Assembly (NCBI GenBank): GCA_027485915.1
Contig: JAIXQA010000063.1
Location: forward strand, 22,886-86,885
DNA length: 64,000 bases
Source of the DNA: Alphaproteobacteria bacterium
Lineage (GTDB): Bacteria > Pseudomonadota > Alphaproteobacteria > Caulobacterales > Aquidulcibacteraceae
Direction of reading: 5' to 3'
The notes beneath the pieces were generated by a model that searched no databases, was not told where the DNA came from, and was given only the letters and a program-made list of their open reading frames with translations. Positions 15,346 to 24,676 of the stretch are shown one piece after another (within the stretch, counting starts at the first letter, position 1; every line of letters begins with the position of its first letter). The translations under genes and the position numbers were made by a program.

Positions 15346-17046
15346 ATGCACTATAAGGAACTCAAACAGGCTTGGGCTGAACTGACCTCTCCTGGCCAAC
15401 CTTTCGAGATTGAAGAGATTGAGGTTCGTGGCAGCCTGATCCGCAGCTATAAGCACGCCCCGCCCAATATACGCGCCGTATGGCTCTCCACCATTGCCTT
15501 TCGCGACCTAGAATATCTCATCTATCAGGATGAGCGTATGACCTATGGTCAAGCCCATGAGCGCGTAAACGCGATTGCGGCTTGGTTGTGGGGTCAGGGC
15601 GTACGGCGCGGTGATCGTGTGGCCGTCGCCATGCGCAATTATCCCGAATGGATGTTGCTTTATTGGGCTTGTGTTTCGATTGGCGTGGCTTGTGTCGGCA
15701 TGAATGCTTGGTGGATCACCGAGGAACTCGAATATGGCTTGAAGGATTCTGGCCCCAAAGTGTTGTTTTGCGATTCAGAGCGTCTCGCCCGCGTTATGGA
15801 GCGCCCGCAAATGGCCGATGGTATCACGCTGGTTGGCGTGCGCTGCGCCACTCTGCCCCCTCGCGTTTTGGCTTATGAAGAGGTTGTCGCGAATGGCGGT
15901 GCCATGCCAGAGGTCGACATTGATCCAGATGATGATGCCTGCATATTTTACACTTCAGGCACCACAGGATTCCCAAAAGGCGCGCAATTGACCCATCGCG
16001 GCTGCGTCGCCAACCTGATGAATATGAGTTTTTCAGGCCAAGTCCAGGGTCTGGCAACCTTGCGCGCCAATGGCATAGACCCGGCGAGCGTGCCGCCACC
16101 AAACCCGCCTGTGGGTCTGATCACGACGCCCCTCTTCCACGTCACGGCCAATAATTGCGCCGCCTATGTTGCGACAGCCAGCGGCGGGAAAATGGTGCTC
16201 ATGTATAAATGGGATGCCGGCGCCGCGCTGCGCCTGATTGAGACCGAAAGGGTGACAGCCATGAGTGGGGTGCCGACGATGGCGCGCGAAGTCATCACCC
16301 ATCCCGATTTTGCCAAGACCGATACATCAAGCCTATTGACGCTTGGCGGCGGTGGGGCGCAATTGCAACCCGACCTTGTCGCCAAGATTGACGCGTCCGT
16401 CCCAACCGCCCGACCCAATACGGGCTATGGTATGACAGAGACCTGCGGCATCATCACGGCCGTGAGTGCTGATTTCTTTGTCGATAAGCCTGCGAGCTGC
16501 GGCCCTGCTATGCCAACATTTGAAGCCCGCTGTGTTGATGACAATGGCAATTTCCTACCCGTTGGCGAGATGGGCGAGTTGTGGGTCAAGGGCGCGCCGG
16601 TGATCAAAGGCTATTTGAACCGGCCTGACGCTACCAAAGAAAGCATCACCGACGGTTGGCTGCACACAGGCGATGTAGCAGGCATCGATGAAGATGGCTT
16701 TATCTTCCTCGTCGACCGCAAGAAGGACATGGTGTTGCGCGGCGGTGAAAACGTCTATTGCGTCGAAGTAGAAGCCGTGGCCTATCGCCACCCAGCTGTG
16801 GCTGAATGCTGTGTCTTTGGTGTACCTGACGACCGCTTAGGCGAAGAAGTCGGGGCAGCCATCTTGGTGCGGTCAGATGCCAATTTGACGGCTCAAGAGC
16901 TGCGCGAGCATTGTCTGGCGCTGATGGCGAAACACAAAGTCCCCCGCTATGTCTGGTTCCTAAATGAGGCCATTCCGCGCAATGCATCGGGCAAATTCCT
17001 AAAGCGCGCGCTGAAGGAAAGCTTGAAAGTAGAAGAGGCGCATTAG
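15346..17046 (+). CDS. Acyl-CoA ligase (long-chain fatty acid-CoA ligase-like)
   Basis: A 566-residue ANL-superfamily enzyme that adenylates a carboxylic acid and transfers it to CoA. The P-loop is YTSGTTGFPKGAQLTHRG (about 202-219). Other motifs are the adenine motif GYGMTETCG, the hinge DGWLHTGDVA, DRKKDMVLRGGENVYCVEVE, and the catalytic C-terminal lysine in ASGKFLKRAL. The ATG at 15346 sits right after a G-rich box and is preferred to the TTG 12 bp upstream. Substrate chain length cannot be read from sequence. It stands alone between tRNA-Ser and an AraC regulator. Confidence 0.87.
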   Translation: MHYKELKQAWAELTSPGQPFEIEEIEVRGSLIRSYKHAPPNIRAVWLSTIAFRDLEYLIYQDERMTYGQAHERVNAIAAWLWGQGVRRGDRVAVAMRNYPEWMLLYWACVSIGVACVGMNAWWITEELEYGLKDSGPKVLFCDSERLARVMERPQMADGITLVGVRCATLPPRVLAYEEVVANGGAMPEVDIDPDDDACIFYTSGTTGFPKGAQLTHRGCVANLMNMSFSGQVQGLATLRANGIDPASVPPPNPPVGLITTPLFHVTANNCAAYVATASGGKMVLMYKWDAGAALRLIETERVTAMSGVPTMAREVITHPDFAKTDTSSLLTLGGGGAQLQPDLVAKIDASVPTARPNTGYGMTETCGIITAVSADFFVDKPASCGPAMPTFEARCVDDNGNFLPVGEMGELWVKGAPVIKGYLNRPDATKESITDGWLHTGDVAGIDEDGFIFLVDRKKDMVLRGGENVYCVEVEAVAYRHPAVAECCVFGVPDDRLGEEVGAAILVRSDANLTAQELREHCLALMAKHKVPRYVWFLNEAIPRNASGKFLKRALKESLKVEEAH

Positions 17047-17102
17047 GGAATTGGACCAGACTGTGGATTGATCCCGCAAGCAGACCGCCTTAGGCTTGAG
17101 TG

Positions 17103-18221
17103 ATGATTTCCTTTGGCATTCTCAGCATCAGCCTCTTGCTTCTTGCTGGGCAAAGTGTGGTTTTGGCTCTCTTGCTGTGGTTTGCTCGGGACACCCGAGT
17201 GGCTAACCGGTTTCTAGCTGGCCTCATCTTCGCTATCGCGATGATGGTAACGCCCTATATCATTGGGTTTGCTGGTTTTTATGATGCTTATCCTTGGTTG
17301 AGTTTTGCCCCTTTCTCAACCAGCCTGTCCTTTGGCCCCCTCCTATATCTTCATACCCACACGCTGATCCATGGAAAGGTCCCACGAAGTTGGAGACTGC
17401 ATCTGCTGCCTTATGCTGTGCAGTTTCTCAGCCAAGCCTTGGTCTTCCCGCTGCCCTTGGCGATGAAAAACGCATGGGATAGCTTCGCCCATGCGTCCGT
17501 GATTGATCCTTTTTTGACCATCGCAAGCTTGGTCTCAATTGCCATTTATGGCGGGATGATTTGGCGGTTGTATCAAGCCTATCGGGCCGAGCTTGCCCAG
17601 ACCCGAGCCGACGATGCCCAATTTGATCCCTCCTGGGTACGCCATGCCCTAATTGGCGTCCTTTGTTTAGGCCTTGTTTGGCTCGGATTTTTTCTGGCCG
17701 ACCAGCTTGATCCCACCCGCAATTATTTTGACGATTATTGGATGTATATGGGTGTAGCCGCCTTGGGCGTCTATCTGGGGATAGCGGGTTGGGCCAATAG
17801 TCATGTGCGTTATCCGGCGCTAGAAAGGACTACCACCTCAACGATGGAGGCTGTCACCCAAAGTGTCGAGCGCGATTGGCTTGGCATGGGTACCCAATTT
17901 GCTGAAATCGTTGAGGCGCAACAACTCTGGCGCGACCCGGATCTAACGCTCACCTCACTTGCGAAAGCCCTGGGCACCAATACGACCTATTTGTCGCGTG
18001 CACTGAATGAAGGCTTGGGCAAGAGCTTTAGCGCCTTCATCAATGCCCGACGGGTGACTGAGGCAAAGACCTTGATCGCCCAAAGTGGTCAAACCTCGGA
18101 CCTCATGGCGATTGCCTTCCAAGCGGGCTTTAACTCCAAGGCGAGTTTTAATCGGGCCTTCTCGGAATTTGCGGGGACTAGCCCTTCTGCTTGGCGGCGT
18201 AGCCAACGCCTCAAATCATAA
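17103..18221 (+). CDS. Membrane-anchored AraC-family transcriptional regulator
   Basis: A 372-residue protein. The first roughly 235 residues hold about seven hydrophobic segments; the rest carries an AraC/XylS double helix-turn-helix (LTSLAKALGTNTTYLSRALN, then AIAFQAGFNSKASFNRAF). The N-terminal module resembles the 7TM-like sensor regions found on some AraC proteins, so it may sense a ligand in the membrane or periplasm and act on DNA from there. GTG at 17100 directly precedes the ATG used. The neighbour in the same direction is an exported S41 peptidase, a plausible target. Confidence 0.85.
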   Translation: MISFGILSISLLLLAGQSVVLALLLWFARDTRVANRFLAGLIFAIAMMVTPYIIGFAGFYDAYPWLSFAPFSTSLSFGPLLYLHTHTLIHGKVPRSWRLHLLPYAVQFLSQALVFPLPLAMKNAWDSFAHASVIDPFLTIASLVSIAIYGGMIWRLYQAYRAELAQTRADDAQFDPSWVRHALIGVLCLGLVWLGFFLADQLDPTRNYFDDYWMYMGVAALGVYLGIAGWANSHVRYPALERTTTSTMEAVTQSVERDWLGMGTQFAEIVEAQQLWRDPDLTLTSLAKALGTNTTYLSRALNEGLGKSFSAFINARRVTEAKTLIAQSGQTSDLMAIAFQAGFNSKASFNRAFSEFAGTSPSAWRRSQRLKS

Positions 18222-18351
18222 AATACGCCGCACGATCTTGGTCAATTGTCTCATATCTTGAATTCAAACACGCCTTTTGGCTTTTGAGGCGCGCGCGAGG
18301 CTAAGTAGGGGTTAGCTCATGGCTACATCCACACCTGATTAGGAACCCAGT

Positions 18352-20370
18352 ATGCGCATACTCTCTCTATTCGCCGTCGCAGGCCTTTTTGCCTTAAGCC
18401 CTGTCCCGCTAAGCCCAGCTTTGGCGGCAACACCCCAAGCAAGTATAGCTGCTTCGAGCCTTGCTGCTTGGCCAGTGCGGATCATGAGCGCTGCAGAAGC
18501 CCAAGCCGATGTTGCACTCATGCGCCGGGCGCTGGAGACTGTGCATCCTGGCCTATATCGCCGTGCGACGAAGGGGCAAATGGATCAAGCCTTCGCCGCG
18601 CTGGAACAACATGTAAAGCAACCAATCGCGACCACGGAACTGTATCGCCTGATATCATTGACGCTGGCTAAGATTGCCTGCAACCACACCAAAGCCGAAC
18701 AACCCCCAGAATTAGAGGCTTGGCGGAAAGACCACCCTAGCCATCTGCCGTTTCGGTTTCAGATTGTGGAAGGCAGGATGATTGTGGTCGGTATCGATCC
18801 AACTCAAACAGGTCTGACCATCGGTGCCGAAGTAACCCAGATCAATGGACGCAAGGTTACTGAACTGATTGCAACTTTGGGAGCCTATGTGCCTATTGAT
18901 GGGCATACGATTTGGAGCAGGGCATACGGCCTTGCCGATGATTCAGACCTCATGGGCTCTGATTTTGATCATTTCTATCCTTATGTCTTTGGTGTCGCCC
19001 AGAAATTTGCCATTCAATTCAGAGCGCCGGATCAATCGCGGCTTGAAACCACGATCTTAAGGCCTGTCTCCTTCAAGGCTTGGCAAACCCTGAAATGGCC
19101 TGGCCCTGCGTTTCGATCCAATTTCGGTGACACGACGTCTTGGCACACGATTGATCCCGAGACGGCCTACCTCAAAGTCGAAACCTTTGTGAATTACCGC
19201 AAACCAGTCAATGCAACGGCGTTTTACGATCAGATTTTTTCCAAGATCAACGAAAGCGGCGTCCAGCACTTAATTGTGGACTTGCGGGATAATGGCGGCG
19301 GCTCAGGCGATGCAACCTATGCCTTGGCAGATTTTCTAGCACAAAAGCCCTATGTTTGGAACAAAGCCATTTCCTACAAAACTCTGCGTTATGGTGATCT
19401 GCCGGACCATATCGACACGTGGGGCGACCGGGAAGCAATCTTCAAAGCGCCACTCGCCAACTTCACCAAGACCGCCCAAGGCTATGAGGAGATCCCAGTA
19501 AATTCACCGGAGGAATTATTACCCCGTAGACCTGCGGCCAATGCGTTTAAGGGGCGTGTGACAATCCTGACAAGCCCAGCCAATGGATCGGGCTCAACCA
19601 TGTTGATCTCAAAACTGCGCGATCTTGGCCGCGTCAGCCTTGTCGGCGGCAAGGCGGGCGGTAGCGGCGATGGACCCACAGCGGGGCGCATATTCAATGT
19701 CAAATTGCCCAATAGCGGTATCGAAATCCGCGTGCCCAATGCATTTAACCAGATGCAAGTTCAGAACTTTGAGGCCCATGGCGGCGTAACGCCAGACCTA
19801 TTGGTGGAACCGAGCGTAGATGACGTGCGACGGGGGCAAGACTCGGTCCTTGCAGCAGCCATCGCGGCACCGACACCTGTCGTTTCAACGAAAGTAGCAA
19901 GTACCTCCCCTGCCCTCCTGTCGCGTTTGACAGGTCATTGGACCGGAACGTTGGAGTATCGCGACTATCAGTCTGACAAGCGGGTGACATTGCCCACGTT
20001 GATGCATGGCGCTGTCGCACCAGATGGACAAAGCGTGAAATTGCGCTTTACCTATGATGATGGGCCGGGCAAGACCGTCTATGGCGGTTTTAGGTTAGTG
20101 ATTGATGATCAAGAAGCCATCGCCTCGAAAATTGAAGAGGACGGCCAGCCAGACCTCTACCGCATCATCGGTGATCTGACGGGCAAAGGATCAAGCGCCA
20201 CGACCTTGGTTTTGTGGGGCCACGGCAGCGAAAACGATCAAGCAGTCGATGTGCGCGAAACTTTGACGATTTCAGACACAAGCTACGAATTGTTGCGCGA
20301 GACCCGACTGAAAGGCCAAGGAACGTTCCAGTTCCGCCACATCTATCGTTTCACACGTCAGCAGCAATAA
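18352..20370 (+). CDS. Exported S41 family peptidase
   Basis: A 672-residue protein with a cleavable signal peptide (hydrophobic core about 5-24, ending PALAA). The central region matches the tail-specific protease fold: a PDZ-like section (GLTIGAEVTQINGRKV), then VDLRDNGGGSGDATYALADF, and the nucleophile region SPANGSGSTMLISKL followed by LVGGKAGGSGDGP. The C-terminal 150 residues form an additional domain I do not recognise. Homologues are often annotated as periplasmic peptidases of unknown substrate. An AGGA box precedes the ATG. The gene ends 6 bp before the convergent cyclophilin gene. Confidence 0.82.
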   Translation: MRILSLFAVAGLFALSPVPLSPALAATPQASIAASSLAAWPVRIMSAAEAQADVALMRRALETVHPGLYRRATKGQMDQAFAALEQHVKQPIATTELYRLISLTLAKIACNHTKAEQPPELEAWRKDHPSHLPFRFQIVEGRMIVVGIDPTQTGLTIGAEVTQINGRKVTELIATLGAYVPIDGHTIWSRAYGLADDSDLMGSDFDHFYPYVFGVAQKFAIQFRAPDQSRLETTILRPVSFKAWQTLKWPGPAFRSNFGDTTSWHTIDPETAYLKVETFVNYRKPVNATAFYDQIFSKINESGVQHLIVDLRDNGGGSGDATYALADFLAQKPYVWNKAISYKTLRYGDLPDHIDTWGDREAIFKAPLANFTKTAQGYEEIPVNSPEELLPRRPAANAFKGRVTILTSPANGSGSTMLISKLRDLGRVSLVGGKAGGSGDGPTAGRIFNVKLPNSGIEIRVPNAFNQMQVQNFEAHGGVTPDLLVEPSVDDVRRGQDSVLAAAIAAPTPVVSTKVASTSPALLSRLTGHWTGTLEYRDYQSDKRVTLPTLMHGAVAPDGQSVKLRFTYDDGPGKTVYGGFRLVIDDQEAIASKIEEDGQPDLYRIIGDLTGKGSSATTLVLWGHGSENDQAVDVRETLTISDTSYELLRETRLKGQGTFQFRHIYRFTRQQQ

Positions 20371-20376
20371 TAGGGC

Positions 20377-21063
20377 TTACCGCTTCTTTTTGGCTTTCGT
20401 TGCCGCTTTTACAGGTGGCTTTGGTTTTGGGGGTGGCGGTGGGTCAGTACGGATCGCCGTCACCACAATGGGCACCACAGGGGCCTTGCCTGGAAATGGA
20501 CCACCAGTGGGCGCACGCTCGACCTTTGCCATGGCTTCCACCACGTCCCAGCCCGCCGTTACGCGCCCGAAAACGGCATAGCCTGTGGTATTGGGTGGGG
20601 CTTTGGGGTCCGCGTTGAGGGAGGGATTATCGGCCAGGTCGAAATAGAAGCTGGAATGCCCTGAATTGGTCGCATCGCCGCGTGCGAGGGCAACAGCGCC
20701 TTTGACATGTCTATTGGTGGCTGTCTCTAGCTCTATCGGACTAAGCGGGGGATAGCGGCCCTTAAACTGTGCGTCCAAATCGCCGATTTGGACTATAAAG
20801 CCCGGCTCGATCCGGAAGAAGGAAGCACCAATATAATGATTTGTCTGAAACATTTTCAGCATATGGGCGCTAGTCTTAGGCGCTCCCACAGGATCCAACG
20901 TGATCTCAATCTCACCCATTGTGGTGGTCAGGAAGACTTTTGGCGCGGGAACGATGACGGATGTCCCAGATACGGGCTCGACGGTCGGGACAGTCGTTTG
21001 GGCAAAGGCTGCGCTTGCCGCCAACAAAACGGTAAAACTTGCGAAAAAAGCACGACGTTTCAC
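20377..21063 (-). CDS. Periplasmic peptidyl-prolyl cis-trans isomerase (cyclophilin)
   Basis: About 228 residues with a signal peptide ending AAFA. Cyclophilin family: FLTTTMGEIEITLDPVGAPK opens the barrel, FFRIEPGFIVQIGD holds the catalytic-Arg region, and GHSSFYFDLADNPSLN and GYAVFGRVTAGWDVVEAM follow. A Lys/Pro-rich tail closes the protein. It probably helps fold exported proteins. I chose GTG at 21063 (signal peptide begins MKRRAFF) with a GAGG box; an in-frame TTG at 21087 is the alternative. It lies downstream of isovaleryl-CoA dehydrogenase. Confidence 0.9.
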   Translation of the reverse strand: MKRRAFFASFTVLLAASAAFAQTTVPTVEPVSGTSVIVPAPKVFLTTTMGEIEITLDPVGAPKTSAHMLKMFQTNHYIGASFFRIEPGFIVQIGDLDAQFKGRYPPLSPIELETATNRHVKGAVALARGDATNSGHSSFYFDLADNPSLNADPKAPPNTTGYAVFGRVTAGWDVVEAMAKVERAPTGGPFPGKAPVVPIVVTAIRTDPPPPPKPKPPVKAATKAKKKR

Positions 21064-21095
21064 TTCATGGCCCCTCTTCCCAGTCAAGGCATATC

Positions 21096-22271
21096 CTAGC
21101 TCGCCGTCTCGCCAAACAGCTCCCGACCAATCAACCAGCGACGGATTTCACTGGTGCCAGCACCAATCTCATAGAGCTTGGCGTCACGCAAAAGTCGGCC
21201 AGTCGGATAATCATTGATATAGCCATTGCCGCCCAAGCACTGAATGGCTTCCAAAGCCATCCAAGTCGCCTTCTCCGCCGCATAAAGGATGGCACCAGCC
21301 GCATCCTTGCGTGTGGTCAGGCCCCGATCGCAGGCCTTGGCAACCGCATACACATAAGCCCGCGTGGTCGACAAAGTCACATACATATCGGCGATCTTGC
21401 CCTGCATGAGTTGGAATTCACCTATGGCTTGGCCAAACTGCTTGCGCTCATGAATATAAGGCAAAACCACATCCAGGCAGGCTTGCATGATGCCAATCGG
21501 GCCAGAGGCCAGAACGGCACGCTCATAATCGAGGCCAGACATCAATACCTGCGCCCCCTTATTGAGCGGACCCATCAGATTTTCTTCCGGCACTTCACAA
21601 TCTTCAAAGACCAATTCGCCTGTTGGGGACCCACGCATACCCAGCTTATCGAGGCTTTGGGCGACAGAAAAACCTTTAAAGTCCTTCTCGATCAGAAAGG
21701 CCGAGATACCGCGCGAGGCGGCTTCTGGTTCGGTCTTGGCATAAACGATCAAGGTGTCGGCATGTTTGGCGTTGGTGATCCAGAACTTCCCGCCATTGAG
21801 CACATAGCGGTCGCCCTTTTTATCGGCCCGCAGCCGCATGGAGACGACGTCTGAGCCCGAGCCACTTTCCGACATGGCTAGTGAGCCCACATGTTCACCC
21901 GATATCAATTTCGGCAGATAGCGTGCTTTTTGCTCAGCCGTGCCCCAGCGACGCAATTGGTTCACGCACAAATTGGAATGCGCCCCATAGGACAGGCCAA
22001 CAGAGGCAGAGGCGCGGCTGATTTCTTCCATCGCAACGACATGTTCTAGATAGCCGAGGCCAGAACCGCCATCTTCTTCATCAACCGTAATTCCTAAAAG
22101 GCCGAGCTCACCCAGCTTGGGCCAGAGATCAAGCGGGAATTCGTCGCTACGATCAATCTCGGCCGCGCGCGGGGCAATTTCTGCGGCCGCAAAGCGTTCA
22201 ACGGTTTCACGAATGGCATCGGCTGTTTCGCCGAGGTCGAAATCGAGGCTGGGATAGGAATTTCTAAGCAT
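21096..22271 (-). CDS. ivd: Isovaleryl-CoA dehydrogenase
   Basis: A 391-residue FAD-dependent acyl-CoA dehydrogenase. It oxidises isovaleryl-CoA to 3-methylcrotonyl-CoA in leucine breakdown and passes electrons to ETF. Motifs are [19 protein letters not shown], the flavin-binding [19 protein letters not shown], and the C-terminal [33 protein letters not shown] region. The catalytic-base glutamate is expected near [12 protein letters not shown], as in isovaleryl-CoA dehydrogenases (earlier position than in other acyl-CoA dehydrogenases). The methylcrotonyl-CoA carboxylase genes are not in this window. The start codon lies in a small inverted repeat, CATGG-ctta-CCATG. Confidence 0.88.
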   Translation of the reverse strand: MLRNSYPSLDFDLGETADAIRETVERFAAAEIAPRAAEIDRSDEFPLDLWPKLGELGLLGITVDEEDGGSGLGYLEHVVAMEEISRASASVGLSYGAHSNLCVNQLRRWGTAEQKARYLPKLISGEHVGSLAMSESGSGSDVVSMRLRADKKGDRYVLNGGKFWITNAKHADTLIVYAKTEPEAASRGISAFLIEKDFKGFSVAQSLDKLGMRGSPTGELVFEDCEVPEENLMGPLNKGAQVLMSGLDYERAVLASGPIGIMQACLDVVLPYIHERKQFGQAIGEFQLMQGKIADMYVTLSTTRAYVYAVAKACDRGLTTRKDAAGAILYAAEKATWMALEAIQCLGGNGYINDYPTGRLLRDAKLYEIGAGTSEIRRWLIGRELFGETAS

Positions 22272-22333
22272 GGCTTACCATGCGCGAGCCCGCTTGCGAG
22301 TGCAAGCAAAAGGGTAAGCACGTGTCGCAGCAA

Positions 22334-23554
22334 TTAGGGCAGTAAGGCGGTCTCGTCACCCGTCTCTTGGCCACGAGCTAAGGACATAGCCGAGGTACCC
22401 ACGGCCACAAAACCTAAAGCGGCCGCAAGCAATGCCATTATGCCTTCTAAGCTTAGGGGCTTGCCCTCAGGATCTGGTGTCAAAGCGCCCACCAAATGTG
22501 CAAACCATAATCCTCCGGCCAATAGAATTGCACCAATACCTAGAATGACCCAGGCCAGCGCCCGGCTTGGCTTAACTGGTTCTAGGGCCATTGGACTTGA
22601 AATGGGCACAGCTCCAGGGAGCGGCGAAGCTTCAGAAGCAAGCTCTGCTTCGGGTTCGAAAGGCGCTAGAGTCCGCAAGCCATCATTAGCCGGAACCGGC
22701 TCGCTCTCATCGGATTGATTGGCAGCAACCGCTTCATCCTTTGGGAAGGGTGCCATAACCGGATCTCCGGCTCTCGGCGGAACTGCCTCCGTCGCCACTT
22801 CTTCAGTCGGCTCATTTTCAACCAGAGACAAACGCGGTTCATCCTTGGCTTCCGAACCAAAGTCCAAAACAGGTGCCGTTTTGACTTCGGCAGCCGGGGC
22901 GACTTCAGCCACGACTTTCATGGGGAACGCTTCGCCCTTTGGTAATTCGGGCAGGATGCTTTCGGAAGGATCGGTTGCGATGGTAGACCCATCGGCATCC
23001 ATGCCTAAAGCGACGGCGCGCGGGTCCGACGCATGGGACAGAAGGGCGGCGGTATAATCGATCTCAGGGCTTAGAACGGAGCTGGGAGCCGCTGGACGAG
23101 GGCCCAAGGGCTCAAGAAACAAAGCAGCCTCAGCGGCGCGCCGACGCACCAAGGCATCAATAACCAAAACCCGCCCATTTACGCGGGCCCGCCGCCACGC
23201 ATGCATAGCAAGGGCGGCCGCAATTGGCTGGCCTTGGTTCAGATAGCGCAGAACGTCACTGGTCGCGAAGTTGGAGATACCAATATTGAAAGCAAAGGAC
23301 ACTAAAGCGTCGAATTGATTTTGATTTAGCGGGGTCAATGCAGACTGACGCACCATGTCCTCGACTGGGCGCAAATCCCAGCGCAGCAAGTCCTCTGCCT
23401 CAGCGCGCGAAACCGACAAGCCCTCACGTGCGGTTGCGACATGGCCAAAGCCCAGCGTCCACCGCCCATCGGGGGTTTTGGCCGCACGTGCACGGAAGCC
23501 TTCAAAGCTGGCTATCAGGTCCAATGCAGCGCGAGACGCAGTGAGTCTGGACAT
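22334..23554 (-). CDS. Phage-type lysozyme (GH24) fused to a membrane-anchored tail
   Basis: About 406 residues. The first 140 are a glycoside hydrolase family 24 muramidase: Glu18 in LIASFEGFRARAAK, Thr33 in GRWTLGFGH, and NQFDALVSFAFNIG. A long acidic, low-complexity linker follows, then two C-terminal membrane segments (about 345-370 and 380-400). The position nine after the catalytic Glu, usually Asp or Cys, is Thr27. This looks like a domesticated phage endolysin tied to the inner membrane rather than a secreted enzyme. I start at ATG 23554, because the upstream extension is not lysozyme-like. No phage genes are nearby. Confidence 0.8.
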   Translation of the reverse strand: MSRLTASRAALDLIASFEGFRARAAKTPDGRWTLGFGHVATAREGLSVSRAEAEDLLRWDLRPVEDMVRQSALTPLNQNQFDALVSFAFNIGISNFATSDVLRYLNQGQPIAAALAMHAWRRARVNGRVLVIDALVRRRAAEAALFLEPLGPRPAAPSSVLSPEIDYTAALLSHASDPRAVALGMDADGSTIATDPSESILPELPKGEAFPMKVVAEVAPAAEVKTAPVLDFGSEAKDEPRLSLVENEPTEEVATEAVPPRAGDPVMAPFPKDEAVAANQSDESEPVPANDGLRTLAPFEPEAELASEASPLPGAVPISSPMALEPVKPSRALAWVILGIGAILLAGGLWFAHLVGALTPDPEGKPLSLEGIMALLAAALGFVAVGTSAMSLARGQETGDETALLP

Positions 23555-23704
23555 TTTTCGTTCCAAAAAGAGACGGATTCCGCCCGATGAGACTGGCTGT
23601 GCAGGATTGATGCCGTTTTTGTCCACAAAGGCTGCTCGACAAGTCAGGAGCAATCCTGCACCCTCTATGCCAAATCACGTCACGATTTAAGCAAGGATCC
23701 GACC

Positions 23705-24676
23705 ATGTTGCGCAAACAACCAAGCCTCTCTCAGCAGCTAATTGGGATTGGAGCGCTGGCCCTTACTGCTTGGTCAAGCCCAGCGCTAGCCCAGCCAGCA
23801 ACAAGCACGCCCCTCAAACCTTGGAGCGCCTTGACCAGCTCTGAGTTAATTGCTGCGGCCCCCAAGGATGCTTGGGCCAAGTTAGATCAAAGCCGCCTGC
23901 TGTACCTTTACTTTGAGCCGACCCAGACAGGCGCGCAAACCCCAGCTCGGGTGATAGTCTTACTCGCCCCTGATTTTGCACCCAATCATGTACGGGCTCT
24001 CGATGCCTTGTTGGCGAAAGCCTTTTTCAATGGGCGCGAGATCGTCCGCAGCCAAGACAATTATGTTGTCCAATGGGGCGATGGCGCGGCTGCAACTTCA
24101 CAAGGGCTGGAGGGCGGCCAGATGGCGGCGGAGTTTGACCAAGCCTATGGTCCGGACTTTAAGCCAGTTGAATTGAAGGATGGCGATGTCTATGCGCCAA
24201 AAGTTGGCTTTTGGCGCAATTGGCCGGTAGCTTGGGATCCAAAAGCCAAACGTTATTGGCTGCCCCATTGCTATGGCATGGTGGGCGCTGGCCGCGATGA
24301 AGGTGCCGATTCCGGTGGACCAGCTGAGCTCTATGCCGTCAACGGGCATAGCCCCCGTGCGCTTGATCGCAATGTCACACTTCTTGGGCGCGTCGTTGAC
24401 GGGATGGATCAATTTGCAACCTTGCCGCGTGGCACCGAGGCGATGGGCTTTTATGCGACTGGCCAAACCAAGCCTAAAATCATCAAAGCAGAACTGGGCT
24501 CCCGACTGCCCGCATCCGAGCAAGTAAACCTGGAAGCCCTGCGCAGCGATCACGCGATTTACGCAGAAATTCTCGAGAGTCGACGCAATCGACGCGACAG
24601 CTGGACCAAGTTTAAAGCAGGCAAACTAGAGCTCTGTAACGCCCCACTGCCCGTCCGCCTAAGCCCTAAAGAATAA
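23705..24676 (+). CDS. Divergent exported cyclophilin-type peptidyl-prolyl isomerase
   Basis: A 323-residue protein with a signal peptide ending PALA. The middle matches cyclophilin: FFNGREIVRSQDNYVVQWGD corresponds to the catalytic FHRVIPGFVIQGGD strand, and LPHCYGMVGAGR, SGGPAELYAVNG and NVTLLGRVVDGMD follow the family order. An insert of about 50 residues (AEFDQAYGPDFKPVELKDGD region) separates the two halves. It is probably a periplasmic folding factor; activity is uncertain given the divergence. The stop overlaps convergent mgtE by 11 bp. Confidence 0.75.
   Translation: MLRKQPSLSQQLIGIGALALTAWSSPALAQPATSTPLKPWSALTSSELIAAAPKDAWAKLDQSRLLYLYFEPTQTGAQTPARVIVLLAPDFAPNHVRALDALLAKAFFNGREIVRSQDNYVVQWGDGAAATSQGLEGGQMAAEFDQAYGPDFKPVELKDGDVYAPKVGFWRNWPVAWDPKAKRYWLPHCYGMVGAGRDEGADSGGPAELYAVNGHSPRALDRNVTLLGRVVDGMDQFATLPRGTEAMGFYATGQTKPKIIKAELGSRLPASEQVNLEALRSDHAIYAEILESRRNRRDSWTKFKAGKLELCNAPLPVRLSPKE

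Noticed and set aside
21039..21854. 271-codon open frame antisense to isovaleryl-CoA dehydrogenase
   Set aside because: Shadow of a highly conserved enzyme gene; product has no family features.
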